Source: Cadophora sp. MPI-SDFR-AT-0126 (lineage: Eukaryota; Ascomycota; Leotiomycetes; Helotiales; Ploettnerulaceae). Taken from it: 64,000 nt of DNA. The stretch lies in NCBI GenBank assembly GCA_020747065.1, contig JAGMVK010000002.1, forward strand, positions 248,001 through 312,000, in the 5' to 3' direction. Made by a program: the position numbers and the translations under genes. Below, one piece after another: positions 23,002-34,801 of this stretch (position 1 is the stretch's first letter; each line of letters opens with the position of its first letter). The notes below the pieces were generated by a model. It was not told the origin of the DNA and made no database searches. It worked only from the letters and a program-made list of their open reading frames with translations.

Positions 23002-24184
23002 ATGGTTTGTACTACCAAACCCGATAGAGATCATAGCAAAGCAAAGATGTTGACATGTGACAGGCTCCTCTTCCCCAGATTGTCCTCTTTGGTTAGTCCG
23101 GCTCTACAGGAAGAAACAAGATGTATCTAATGTTGTCGATACAGGGGACAGTATAACACAAGGTGCAACTGACCAATCAATGGGATTTGGTATGGCCGCA
23201 GAACTTCAAGCAGGTCTGGCCCCTTCGCTTCATCAATCAACATGTTCTCATTTGCTCTCGCATAGATCAAGGAACTAACTGGTTTCGCTAACTTCCTCAA
23301 CCACAGCCTATGTGAGAAGATTCGATGTCATCAATCGCGGATACTCGTAAGTTTTGTATCCCAGACCACTAAGCCATTCGTTGAAGAATACCGCTGAATG
23401 TATTCAGTGGATACAATACCAACCATGCTGTCGACATCATCACTCGTGCACTCCCGACGCCAGAACAAGCATCCATGAAATTTTTGGTAACTCCCTGCTC
23501 TCCATATTTCCATCCATCCGACATTAGACAAATTCGAAGAAAACTAATGAACTCAACAGACAATCTGGTTCGGTGCCAACGATGCCAATAAGAACCCGAC
23601 GCAAGGGCAGTACGTTCCCCCAGAACAGTTCAAGTTTAACTTGCTCGCCATCATCAACCATCCTGCCGTAAAAACACACTCGCCTAACATTATCCTCATA
23701 ACTCCTCCGCCATTCGAAGAGTCTCTTCTCGTAGAGCTCCAGAAAGTGTGGGGTGCGACTGGTGAGACGAGAAAAGCAAAAGACGCACAGGAGTATGCCG
23801 AGATCGTGAAGCAGGTTGGGAAGGAAGCTGGCGTCCCGGTCGTGGATGCATGGGGCTTGTGTATGGAGAAAGCTGGATGGAGAGCAGAAAGTGGTGAAGT
23901 CTTGCCTGGTGGAGATGCGGAGGTGAGGAGCGCTGTCCTCGCTGACTTGCTACATGATGGTAAGCATGATCATCTTTCTTCGTAGAAACTTTATGGTACT
24001 GATAGATGATACTACAGGCCTTCATCTCAGTCCTTCCGGATACAAGATAGTCTTCGACGGCTTGGTGGCAGTAATGAAGAAGCATTGGCCAGAATTTCCA
24101 CCCTACAAGATGCCCTTCACTGAGAAAGTGCCTTGGGAAATTGAGCTGGGCGACCAAATGTGGGACGTGAATAACGATAAGTAA
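23002..24184 (+). CDS. SGNH/GDSL esterase, isoamyl-acetate-hydrolase-like
   Basis: Model: 23002-23004, 23064-23091, 23145-23213, 23307-23346, 23408-23486, 23560-23959, 24018-24184, giving 261 residues. Blocks are clear: PQIVLFGDSITQG (block I, Ser nucleophile), VINRGYSGYNT (block II Gly), WFGANDANKN (block III Asn) and GLHLSPSGYKI (block V, Asp-x2-His). YVPPEQFKFNL and ITPPPFEE match the isoamyl acetate-hydrolyzing esterase group, small serine hydrolases of acetate and short-chain esters. All junctions from 23064 on are in frame and canonical. The start is uncertain: reading straight upstream meets TGA one codon after an ATG at 23055. A one-codon first exon (ATG 23002-23004, then intron GTTTGT..GACAG) gives MAPLPQIVLF and is my preferred model. 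Loss of the true start is the alternative. Confidence 0.8.
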
Positions 24185-24969
24185 GGCACTGATGACATTT
24201 GGTTAGAACATAGAAATATAGACTATCTTGGAATCGGTTAATGCCTAGATTGAAATCCAGCGGTAGATCTCAATAGAGAGCACGGCACATGCTACAGAAG
24301 CGAAGGAGGGAATGAAACGTTGACCACGATATACAAATCCTACATAATCTGATTGAAAGGTAGGTTAGACCTGCAAATAAGTCAAAGCATGGTATATGTT
24401 TGCGTCATTCAGGCAAAGGAGTCTTTGGAGACTGGAAGCGCTTGGATGTTGGAATGTACAGACAAGACATTCCAACGGCATCCTGAAAACTCCATCGTAA
24501 TTGGGCTGGAGGGACCTGGATATCAATGATTTAACCTCTCAGAACTTGTTATCCCGGATCCTTCGCTTATCTGTCTACGTATCTTTTGAAGTAAACAATT
24601 GGGCCTGATCAACGATGACACGAGAATATTATCTCAGCCTCGTTCCGCCACAAGCCCGAGGAACCTCATATTGACACAATGTAGATGAATTGATCTGCAG
24701 TAGACGAAGCGTATAGATTGAGGAGATGTAGATAATGAGGAGATGTAGATAATGATGGCGATAGCTTCGTTGTGATAAGCGAACCGTGAAGGTGGGAGGT
24801 GGGGTGGTTATCCACCAATTCCATGACGGGATATCCGAAGAGCCAACCAGAGGCGTGTGCTGCAGAGCGCGGCGAGTCTCAGATAGCACGACTCTTGATA
24901 AGCCTTCAAACAGTCGAATGTTGGATAAATTTCTCTTCTTTACTTATCATAATCAGCTCAGTGGCCACA
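24185..24969. other. Intergenic region
   Basis: 3' flank of the esterase and promoter of the M20 peptidase. It contains one small tandem repeat (24721-24754). No gene recognised. Confidence 0.5.
24721..24754 (+). repeat. 17-bp tandem duplication
   Basis: The unit AGGAGATGTAGATAATG occurs twice head to tail without mismatch. No known function. Confidence 0.9.
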
Positions 24970-26846
24970 ATGGCTCCGTCGAAGGACTACACTCTCCTTC
25001 GCCAGGGTGTAAGCTCGCCTATCGCTCGCAAATCCAAAAGTTTCAATCTGCGGTCGTTGAGATGGGGCATTCCAGCTCTACTCGCAACCACTATCTTCGG
25101 GAGCTTGGTTGTAAGTAATCTAGACGGATTCGATAATATAAAAACACAGTCCATCACACAATCAGCCTGTCCTCAGTATCCACCGCTGAGAGCACTGGCC
25201 AGCAAGCGAGAGACATTCGAAAAAGACATCAATGAAGAAATCAACAGTGATGAATTCTTCGAGAAGAGCCTGGGGCGGTTGCAGGGTGCGGTTCAGATAC
25301 CCACTGAGAGTTTTGATGACATGGGAATGGTGGGCAATGAGAGCAGATTTGATATCTTCAAGGAATTTCACGGGTACTTGGAGTCTTCGTTCCCACTTGT
25401 GTAGGTCTTGTTCAATTGGACTCATGATATGATGTTGACAGACTATATCAGGTATGCGAACTTGGAACTGACTCTTGTCAATACCTACGGCATTCTACTG
25501 GAATGGAAGGGCAAAGACGATTCCTTGAAACCATACCTATTTATGGGACACCAAGACGTCGTTCCCGTCCCAGAAGCCACCATCTCAAGATGGAAATACC
25601 CTCCATACTCAGCACACTACGATGGTCGCTTCGTATGGGGCCGAGGTGCTAGCGATTGCAAGAACGTTCTGATTGGAGTTCTTGAAGCTTTCGAAACGCT
25701 TCTCGGGAAGGGCTATGAGCCACAAAGAACCATGCTCGCTGGTTTCGGATTCGATGAGGAGATCAGTGGATTTCAGGGTGCTCAGTTCATTGCAGAGTAT
25801 CTGGAGAAGACTAAAGGTAAGAATTCAATCGAGCTTATTCTTGATGAGGGTGGGCTGGGAGTGAAGGAAATGAATGGCGCAATCTTCGCACTTCCAGGAC
25901 TAGGCGAGAAGGGTAAGTTGCTTTCTAAAGTGAAAGAGCTATGTTAATTTCTGCTTAGGATACTGTGATGTCAAGATTACTGTCGAGACTGCTGGGGGTC
26001 ATTCGTCCGTGCCACCAGATTACACTGGTATTGGAATCCTGTCAAAGATCATCTCAGCGATTGAAGACGCTCCATATGAGCCTGAACTGACCCCAGTCAA
26101 CCGTGAGTAATCCGTCGAGTTTTCAAGTTCGACACTAATCCCGTACAGCTTACTTCACCACCCTTCAATGTAGTGCTCAGTACAGTCCCGATATTGACCC
26201 ATGGTTAAAGAAGACAATCCGAGCATCGCTTAGTAACAAGAAGGCCGCTAAGACAGTAGCAAACTATCTTGCTACACAAGACATATTCCAGCGCTACTTG
26301 ATGCAGACATCGCAAGCAACAGACCTTATCTCAGGCGGTGTGAAGATTAACGCCCTTCCCGAAAAAGTCTATGCCGTCATCAATCACCGTATAGCAGTAG
26401 AAAGCCAGGTCGCGAATGTCCGCTCCAACCTCGAAGCCCTCATCACCACCAAGATCCTCCCCAAATTCTCCCTATCCCTCGACGCATGGGGTTCAATCTC
26501 CGGAAACACATCAACCTCATCACTAGGCAGAATAACTCTCGAAGATTTCCATAAACCACTTGAGCCATCTCCTGTCTCGCCATTCGACACGGGTACGTAT
26601 AAGACGTTTACGGGTACCATCAAGCAGGTCATGGGCGAGGATATCATTGTTGCGCCGAGTTTGATGACGGGGAATACGGATACGAAGTTTTATTGGGGAT
26701 TGAGTGAGAATATTTATAGGTTTTCGCCGGTGAGGGATGAGGGGAAGGCGAATGGTCATACGGTTGATGAGAGGATTGGGATGAGGGAGCATATTGAGGG
26801 GGTGAGGCTGTATGCTCAGCTCATCATGAATGGAGATCGTTCGTGA
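24970..26846 (+). CDS. M20 carboxypeptidase S-like vacuolar metallopeptidase
   Basis: Exons 24970-25400, 25452-25912, 25959-26102 and 26149-26846 give 577 residues. The cytosolic N-terminus (MAPSKDYTLLRQ) is followed by a single membrane span near residues 34-52 (WGIPALLATTIFGSLVV), the type-II anchor layout of yeast Cps1. M20 metal-site motifs follow: FMGHQDVVPV (His, Asp), RGASDCKN (bridging Asp), GFDEEISGFQGA (catalytic Glu and metal Glu), LILDEGG, and ETAGGHSSVPP (dimerisation-domain His), with the last ligand His in NGHTVDE. The enzyme releases C-terminal residues from peptides in the vacuole for nitrogen recycling. The first junction (GT|GTAGGT..ATATCAG) was chosen because it preserves VYANLELTLVNTYG. 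Confidence 0.9.
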
Positions 26847-28126
26847 AGGTATCGGAGTCTGAGGCTTTGATTATCTGGAAAGATGAAAGATGAGATTGTG
26901 CTGTGGAAGTTTGATGATTTTCCTTGATGTCTGTCTGATTGTCTAAGGCTATTTGGGTTGTTGACTTGGCTGGGGTAAGCGAAACCTTATCTTCGCCCTT
27001 ATGAACAGCTCGCCTGGTAGCAAACATTTGTTCACCTCGTCAGACCCACATTCTAGTGACCTTAATCTTCCGAGGATAGATGTTGCGTGCAAGAGCTTCT
27101 CGCGTTTCTCAAGAACTGTAGCTTCTCTGAGATGATCAATGAATAAGGTTGAACTGCAGCACTGGCAGCCAAATTGAGTCTTTTTAGGTACAGCGAGGTC
27201 CCCACTCACCGTGCTGTATCTACTTCAATATTGTTAGCTGAGGGGTATTGTTCCTAGTGAAGGTATAACCCCATATTTCTACCTCATCATCAACAGGCAT
27301 CAGCTAAAGGGAAAGACACAAGGCTTCATCCATCTACCGTCACTATCTTCATCTCTCCAAACACAATATAAATAACACTCGCAAAGCCCACCTCATCTCA
27401 CTTCCACTCATCCGGCTCCTATCTCCCTCCCACCCAACCCAACCCATCACCACTTTCAGCCCCCAACCAGACCCACGCCCCCCTCTCCCCCTCAAAAGAT
27501 AAAACTGAAAGAAAACATTGTTGCACGTCGTCAAAACCTAGCTCCTCGCACTAACCCCTTCACATCTCCCTCCCGCCTCTCCTCCACCACCTCCTTACCC
27601 GCCTCACCCGTGCACATCCCATATATAGCTATTGCCGCTGTCATTTCGGCCGCCCAACTCGCTTAATGACCAGACGACCGTTCTCTCGGGTCTGACGCCA
27701 AGGTATGGGCGTTTAGCCGGCGGGTGAGGATTGGCTGGGTGGATGGGTTAGAGGGGTGGATGGGAGGCAGGAATGTGAGGATGAGCTGATGCTGATGGGG
27801 TGGTGCGGGACGGGAAGGCAGGGGAGGGGGAGAGAGGGAGAAGCTATAGAATTCGGGTGCTGGAGAACCGGAGGGGGAATGGACTAGGAAGAAGGCCGGG
27901 CGGTTACGTGCATGTAGGCCCTGCTCTGCAGGAACTGGGTCTTCCTGTGTTGGTTCGTGAGACCTAGAGGGGGAGAGCCACTACTTCTGTGCCTTGGACG
28001 TGATTTATATTTCTTGATTTGAAAGGTCTTGAATCTGATCTCGAGTATCCAACTTTCTAGTTCCGGTTCTATCATTTATCCAACAGAACAGCGCTTCCGC
28101 GCCCGAGCTCCTGCAACAGAGGAGTT
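26847..28126. other. Convergent intergenic region with pyrimidine-rich tract
   Basis: Both flanking genes end here, so no promoter is expected, yet 27340-27600 is strongly CT-rich on the + strand and is followed by CATATATAG near 27621, like a fungal promoter/transcription start. The nearest downstream ATG (27666) opens a 9-codon frame only. A non-coding or very short-peptide transcript is possible; no gene is claimed. Confidence 0.35.
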
Positions 28127-29935
28127 CTACATACTATCCTCCATCTGCTTACTCCTCACCCTCTGCCAATCATCCTTCTCCTTCTTCCCTCCATCCCTCT
28201 CCAACCCCATCCCCCTCTCAACCCACTCCCGACTCCCCATCTCACTCAATCTACTCAGCGCTCTCGCAAAAGCAAAACGTTCCTCATCGCCGCTGAAAAT
28301 ACTGCTATTTTTCAACGCCTTCATGTTCAAGCCCAGATCATCCATGAGGTTGCGCATCGTGGAGTCCAGGTCCTCGTGGTCTTCCCCCTGGCCTTTCTTG
28401 TCGGCCTGATCTTTCCTGACGTCCTTTTCGATTTCTTCGCGGGAGAGGAAGAGTTGTGTGAGGGGTACGGCGGTGGTGAGGACGAGCTTTGCCCGGGACT
28501 CGTAGACGGCGTCGATGAATGTGATGAATCGGCGGGCGAGATCACGTTCGCGATGCGTCATGCCTGGGACGTTCGTCACGATGAATGAATCGTAGCTGCG
28601 CGTCAACTCGATGTAATCGGCAGCACTGGTCGGTCTACCAATCAACTCATCGAATGTAAACAGAGCAGCTCGTCCGCTAACTTTGGGCACGTGGATTTCG
28701 CGTCCCCAGACTCGCTGGGTTTCCGAGCGAGGCTTGTCCTGTTCTGGATCGCCTAGGAAGCGGAACCATTTCTCGGCGTGAGAATCAGCATGCTTGTCTA
28801 GAGGGGCGTGATAGACTCCGGATGGAGGGCGGGGGATCTTGCGGTAATCTGTTGGTGAGTCCAAGTTGATTACATGGAGGCGATTTTTGAGGAGATTTAT
28901 ACATGGAATGAAAGATTCTCGCTGGATCCCGTTGCGATAAAGATCATCTGGATGACGATTGGATGTTGTTACCAGTACCACGCCATGAGACATCAAGGCT
29001 TCGAGGAGACTGTAAGCAGTTAGTAAGAATAGGGCTTGAAATGGCGTGGATACTTACCGTCTCAAAATCATAGCGTCCGCAACATCTGTACACTGGAACT
29101 CATCAAAACATAACACATTTCCCTTCTCCGCAATATCAGCCGCCACGAATGGCACAGCATCGATATCATTCCCATGCTCCATCTTCATCTGATGCAACCG
29201 CTTATGAACATCCTGCATGAAATTATGGAAATGGATTCGCGTCTTCGACGTCACGCTACTGGGAAGCGTCTCATAGAACATATCCATCAGCATCGTCTTG
29301 CCGCTACCCACATCTCCATACAGATACAAGCCCCTAGGCAAATTCTCGGGTATGTCTTGCAGTTTCCTTTCTTTGGGCGCACTGCCAAAGAGGCGACCTA
29401 GCACGGATTTCGGTGGCGGCTTGAGAGATTCGATGGTGGGGTGTGTGATGGGGCGGGCGTGGTATGATCGAAGCTCGTCGTGCAAATGCTGCAGACTTTG
29501 TATGATGCCTAAAAGCTATCAGTCGTTGTATTCGGGCGTTGGACTTCGTTCTGCTAACCTCTCTGATGTTCGTCGTTTCTTAATCGGCCGCTGTCAACAC
29601 GATCGTCGTATTCCATCAATGGCCCTCGATCGTCCGGATTCACTGCCGCGGGGTCAATGAAAAATCCTCTGATGGAATGGATGATCCGTACCATTCCTCA
29701 CTGTTGCTAAAGTCCTCCTCTGCCCAGCTATGAACGAGGAGGGCAAGATGAACCTAGGTCTTCTTCCCATGTCATGACCAGCGACAGTCTGCCTCTGCAC
29801 ATAGCCCACGCCCCTCAAGGCCACAGACAATTCATTCCGTTCCTGTCGACATTGCACACAGAACCCTCTCCTTCCATTCCTCGTGTTTCCCTCAACCGCC
29901 CTCCTCAAGGCACTCCCTCCAGCTCTAACCCTCAT
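28127..29935 (-). CDS. afg1: AFG1/LACE1-type mitochondrial AAA+ ATPase
   Basis: Exons are the complement of 29692-29935, 29559-29642, 29058-29508 and 28127-29009, 553 residues. Start 29935 (MRVRAGGSALRR) gives a basic leader consistent with mitochondrial import; the same frame is open to an ATG at 30256, a less likely extension. Motifs: GPLMEYDDRV and HPTIESL upstream, Walker A GDVGSGKT near residue 175, IHFHNFMQDVHKRLH, Walker B VLCFDEFQCTDVADAM near residue 240, then HGVVLVTTSNRHPDDLY and RFITFIDAVYE. This order is diagnostic for the AFG1-like ATPases, which work in the mitochondrial matrix in quality control and turnover of respiratory-chain subunits. The first intron (GTACGG..GGCAG) was set by frame; a false in-frame read-through ends at a TGA. 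Confidence 0.88.
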
Positions 29936-31205
29936 CTTCTGATATCCAATCTCGAATCGCAGTCGCAAACCCAAAGAACAAGCAGCCAAACCAAACGAAG
30001 TACCCAAGAAGCGCGTTACCGGTGCATTGTATGTATAGGTGTGCTTCGCGAAAAGATAAAAAAACAAAAAATCTAAAATATGCACATGGTGGTATGATAC
30101 CGGAGGTGGAATTGGTGGTGGTGGAATAATGTTTTGGAGGTTTGTTTTAGAGTGGTGTTGAAGAGGCGGACCGGGATCGCCGTTGGTTGCCGACGTTCGA
30201 CGGGAAAAATTACCGAGGCCGAATGGACTGGTTTGCGGGTGGATTCGGTCGGCCATTCTTTTGTTGTTGACTGAAGATTCGAGAATCGATAGATTTCTAT
30301 TCTTTTCTCTGGTGCTATCTAATTCCGTCGAAAGCTAAAAGAGCGTGTGACATGATAGAACAAATACCACTTATCTCCTTCTCATGCTAAACTTTACAGT
30401 CTTTATAACTCGAGAAGCATGTGAAGATCCCGCCTCGAGTCGCACGTTGCCATTGTACCTGCCCATACTCAGATTTGTGTTTCCCAAGAAATCTCACCCG
30501 TCTTTGTAAAGGACTAAGTCAAGCCTGCCCTACTCTTTTTTGAAGACATGTCTTGCCTTCGAGTGGTGTTCTAACAGTCATAGAAGTCGCATGATATGGC
30601 ATCTCCTCTGGCTTTGCGAGCTCGGCAGCAACGTTGATTGAAATGCCACCAGTCAAGATTGCAAAGAAGGAATATGTTGAAGTACACATCGCGATAGATA
30701 TGATACATATGGCCGCCTCCTAATTTTTGAAATTCATTGTTTCTTTTGTTCTTGCTCATTCTTAACCATGCCCAAGCTTAGGACGTCTCTTACATTTTGC
30801 CTTAGTAACCATACACCGTCCATGTATCTACTCGAATCTCAAGTCTCGCAACCACAACGCACCAGATCTACCAGCACCAACTCCCTTCCCCCAAGCTCCC
30901 CAGCTCACAAGTAATCATCTCACATCATGCATCCCTTGGTATGTTCAGCCCAGCCCGTCCCCAATTTCCCGACTCCACGGGCGAGAGGCTTTCTCGCTTA
31001 CTGAACAAAAGCAAAACCTGCAAGGAGGAACCCTCCACATGCCTGTCAAGTGACCATATCACCACACCAATAAAACAAGTATTGGATGCGAAATTGGTGT
31101 ATTATCATTAACTTATGCATCGTCATATCCTATCAATACAGCGTTCTCACCACCAAGCGCAGTCCACAGCGCCCGCATACTCCTGCTGACTCTCTACGAC
31201 CGCAT
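29936..31205. other. Intergenic region
   Basis: Begins with the AFG1 5' side, where the AFG1 frame stays open to 30256 and includes a proline run. The rest (30257-31205) shows no supported gene and separates AFG1 from the 2EXR gene's 3' end. Confidence 0.45.
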
Positions 31206-32099
31206 CTACGACCGCATCATGTCCAAGGCGGCCTGCATGTGATTGCCCGCCTTCAATCCATCCTTAGACTGATTCGCAGCTCCCGCATCCTCAAATCCCT
31301 TAGCCAGGATCCTGACAGTAGGTAACTCGAAAGCCTCGTACTCCCTCCCTGAATCGCGACATACGTCTTCCAGGAGATGCTCCTCAATCATGAAGCTCTG
31401 GCGGAAGTAATACCAGATCTTGAGGAGGCGCTCGGGATCGATACGAAGTTCTTCGAATATGAGCTTCCCTTGACTTGCTTTTTGGACTCCGGTAAGTTGC
31501 TGGTGCTCGTTTGGAGTAGCATCAGAGATGTCGCCTGCTCCAGTGCCGTCGGCGTTGAGGATGAGTGCGATTTCGTCGAGGTGCTTGAAACTGCGGAGGA
31601 AGACGGCTTTGTTGTATGATTCCCAAGGCCGCTTGACGTCGACGTTTACGTGGTCGATAGCTACATAACGGACTTGATCTAGGAGGCAGGTCGGATCATG
31701 GACGAGCTGTCTGAATTCGCGGAGGGTTTCGTCGTAGCCCATTTCTTGGTGCCGGGGAAGGTAGAGCGTGTCGAGGAAGGGGTTGAAGTAAGTCCTTGGT
31801 GGTTGAGAGGAGGTTCCGAAGCAGAGAGTGTAGATGCGGAGGGCTTCGTGGCGGGATTCGTGGTTGACAGAGAGGAGAGTTGGGGGCGGTGTGGTGCTGG
31901 TGAATGAGGATGTTGCGGTTGTGTACGTGAGTGTAACTATGCGTGGATAACAAGCTTGTTGCCATATCTTGATTCTCAACTCTGATGGTAGATTGGGAAA
32001 TATGGTGAACATTTTTACGCTATTGGAAGTAGAGGAAATGGTGTTTCCGTATCTGTTCCTCGGGAAGCTGGTTTTGTTTGTGTTTGGCGAGGAAAACAT
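31206..32099 (-). CDS. 2EXR-domain fungal protein
   Basis: Intronless, 297 residues from 32099 or 268 from the internal Met30 that begins MFTIFPNLPSELR. The segment FPNLPSELRIKIWQQACYPR followed by LTYT and LLSVNHESRHEALRIY is the 2EXR signature: a family expanded in Leotiomycetes and Sordariomycetes, of unknown biochemical role. A conserved FNPFLDTLYLP and VRYVAIDHVNV follow. The C-terminal ~60 residues are less typical. No signal peptide or membrane span. Function cannot be assigned; such genes are numerous, variable and often lineage-specific. Confidence 0.82.
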   Translation of the reverse strand: MFSSPNTNKTSFPRNRYGNTISSTSNSVKMFTIFPNLPSELRIKIWQQACYPRIVTLTYTTATSSFTSTTPPPTLLSVNHESRHEALRIYTLCFGTSSQPPRTYFNPFLDTLYLPRHQEMGYDETLREFRQLVHDPTCLLDQVRYVAIDHVNVDVKRPWESYNKAVFLRSFKHLDEIALILNADGTGAGDISDATPNEHQQLTGVQKASQGKLIFEELRIDPERLLKIWYYFRQSFMIEEHLLEDVCRDSGREYEAFELPTVRILAKGFEDAGAANQSKDGLKAGNHMQAALDMMRS

Positions 32100-33474
32100 G
32101 ATGGGTGAAGACCGATGATATGCTATATAAGTCTCAGTCCCAACCCCTGCCCAGGCCGTTCTGTCGTCAGTAGCCTTGGGAGTGGAGGCTGGATTATGTG
32201 GCCAAGGCGCGTATTCCTTGGGCGAGATGCTATTCGCGTGTACCAGAACTAGGCCGCCTTGCGTCCAAGAGCTGACAGCCAGTCGGATTGTGACGTGTGC
32301 AACTTGGCGACGAAATACCGAGTAAATGGCAGATTCAAAGACAAAACGTAAGGTGGGATACGCCTCAAGTTAAAGAAAACGACAGGCGGTGATAATAATC
32401 CAGGCCTTGTGGTTGTGGCGTGTTTTGAAGCGCCTCGATTCTGGTATTGAGTAGTCGAGGCTGAAAGGAGCGTTGACGTGCATGAGATCGACCCGAGTCA
32501 AATCAGAAACGACAGACGGCAATTGAACGTTCGGTGAGCCCGAAATATATAACGACAATTCAACTTAAACAAGAAAAGAAGAGAGGAAACGCGAACGGAA
32601 ATGTGCAGTAGTAGTACTGGAACCAGATTCCTGGGAGAGGCTGTCTAGTGGGGAAGCGAAAACTGCTCTCCACCCAGGGGCCAGACCTGCCATGTCTAGG
32701 AAAGTCTAAAATGACGGGACAAGCAGCTCCTGATCTGGTCCAGATCGGGCTGTAGAAATACTTCCGCTGAGGGAGACCCTGGATAGAGTGCCGGAGAGAA
32801 AAAGGGCGCAATGATTTTGCAAGGAAGCCCCGTCGCGCAGCTTGTCATAGTGGCCTGACATTTCGCGAAGACACGGAGCCCATAATATGAATGGCCACTT
32901 GGCATTGGGTAGAGGTCGGAAAGTCGGTTATGATTGGGCAGGTATGCATTATACTTTAGACGTGTTCTTTTGATGGTGTAGTGCGAAGTGAAGAAAGGGG
33001 TTCTTGAATGAGAGAACCTATCTTTGCTTGAAGCTGTGAGTTGCGGCGGTTTGTTTTGTTCAGGTAGTCTTGGGACAAGGAGAGACACGGAAATGATATG
33101 TGTTTTGGGCGAAGCGGACTGATAGCCCCACCCCCTTGTCTCGCTAGAAGGTCTTCCTCTGGTAACCCCGCCAAACCTCCATTCCCCTTCTTCGAGGACG
33201 TCAAGCCCTCCAACTCAAACAGAAATCAATAGCAAGAAGATTTGCATACCGTCTCCTTACTCCGCGATCTAGAGAAGTTTCAGCGTCTCATCACCATTTG
33301 CTTGTTTAATACTCAGACGAAGACGCGTATGTGACAAGCTCCCTGGGGGTGTTCTGTCAAGCGGCAGAATCAACCCAAATTTCTTCTCGTCCGAAACATT
33401 TCCCTCCATCTTCCTTCCACTCCTCCCAAGGTTTGCCCCAACACTCTCTCACTTGTCCTTCATTCATCCCAGCT
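32100..33474. other. Intergenic region
   Basis: Lies between the 2EXR gene start (-) and the TGT start (+), so it carries both promoters. Pyrimidine-rich stretches near 33375-33470 suit the TGT promoter. An 85-codon minus-strand frame (33213-32956) has no recognised domain and is not called. Confidence 0.45.
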
Positions 33475-34801
33475 ATGGCTCATCCACCAATTCCGTCGGC
33501 GCTGACCTTTGAATTGATTGCGCGTTGCTCAGTAAGGTTTCCTTGTACCTCCTTGTGCGCATAATGCTCATTATTGCAGACTACCAAAGCTCGGGCAGCC
33601 AATCTCACACTTCCTCATGGACCAGTCCAGTTACCTCTATTCATGCCAGTTGCGACACAGGCGTCTTTGAAGGGATTGACACCACAACAGCTGGAAGCAA
33701 CAGGCTGCCGGCTCTGTCTAAATAACACATACCATCTCGGCCTGAAGCCAGGACAGGAAGTGCTAGAGAAAGTTGGCGGAGCGCATAAGCTACAGGGATG
33801 GAAACACAATATTTTGACTGACAGCGGAGGGTATGCTGGCCACCTTGCTTGCTGAGAAGCTTGTCACTAACAAGCGCACCCCTAGGTTCCAGATGGTCAG
33901 TCTGCTGAAACTGGCCAATATCACCGAAGAAGGCGTTCGATTCCTTAGTCCGCATGATGGGTCTCCCATGCTTCTCACACCGGAACACTCCATTTCTTTG
34001 CAGAATACGATAGGCAGCGATATCATCATGCAATTGGACGACGTCCTTGTAACTACCTCGCCAGATACAAAACGCATGCGAGAGGCTATGGAGCGCAGTG
34101 TGCGGTGGTTGGACCGTTGTATAGCTGCACATGCGAACCCGACGACACAGAACCTTTTCTGCATTATACAAGGAGGGCTGGATCTTGAGATGCGGAGAGA
34201 GTGCTGCAAGGAGATGGTTGCGAGAGGGACGCCAGGCATTGCAATTGGAGGCTTGAGTGGAGGGGAAGCGAAGGCGGACTATTGTCGTGTGGTGAACACA
34301 TGCACAAGTCTACTCCCGGAGCTGAAACCGAGATATGTGATGGGTATTGGATATCCGGAAGATCTTGTTGTTAGTGTTGCGCTCGGTGCGGATATGTTTG
34401 ACTGTGTGTGGCCGACCAGGACAGCCAGATTCGGCAATGCGATCACAAAGAATGGCGTTCTCAATCTGAAGCATGCAAGGTACGCCAATGACTTTGGACC
34501 TGTGGAGGATGGATGTGGTTGCGTTTGTTGTCGAACAGGGGAAGGTGGGTTAGGGATCACACGAGCATTCGTGCACCATATTGCTGCAAAAGAGACAGTT
34601 GGAGCACATCTACTGACCATGCACAATGTCTGGTATCAGCTGGCCCTTATGAGAAGTGTAAGAGAATCTATCATAGAAGATAGATTCCCAGCTCTGTTGA
34701 AGAAATTTTTTTCGGACCTGCATGGTGGGGATAAATCGAAATATCCCGATTGGGCTGTTGAAGCTTTGAGAACCGTTGGAGTTGATTTGATGGTAGACTA
34801 G
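33475..34801 (+). CDS. tRNA-guanine (queuine) transglycosylase, catalytic subunit
   Basis: Exons 33475-33531, 33580-33830 and 33886-34801 give 407 residues, the normal size for eukaryotic QTRT1. The protein exchanges guanine-34 for queuine in the anticodon of GUN tRNAs as part of a heterodimer. Landmarks: PLFMPVATQASLKGLTP, CRLCLNNTYHLGLKPG, LTDSGGFQM with the catalytic-site Asp100 across a splice junction, FCIIQGGLD, GIAIGGLSGGE, MGIGYPEDLV, DMFDCVWPTRTAR with nucleophile Asp275, and the zinc ligands CGCVCC near residues 312-317 plus a downstream His. Fungi lack queuine synthesis, so the gene implies salvage from the environment. All introns are canonical (GTAAGG, GTATGC donors). Confidence 0.94.

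Noticed and set aside
33641..34239. Minus-strand frames of 149-176 codons
   Set aside because: Antisense shadows of the tRNA-guanine transglycosylase gene.
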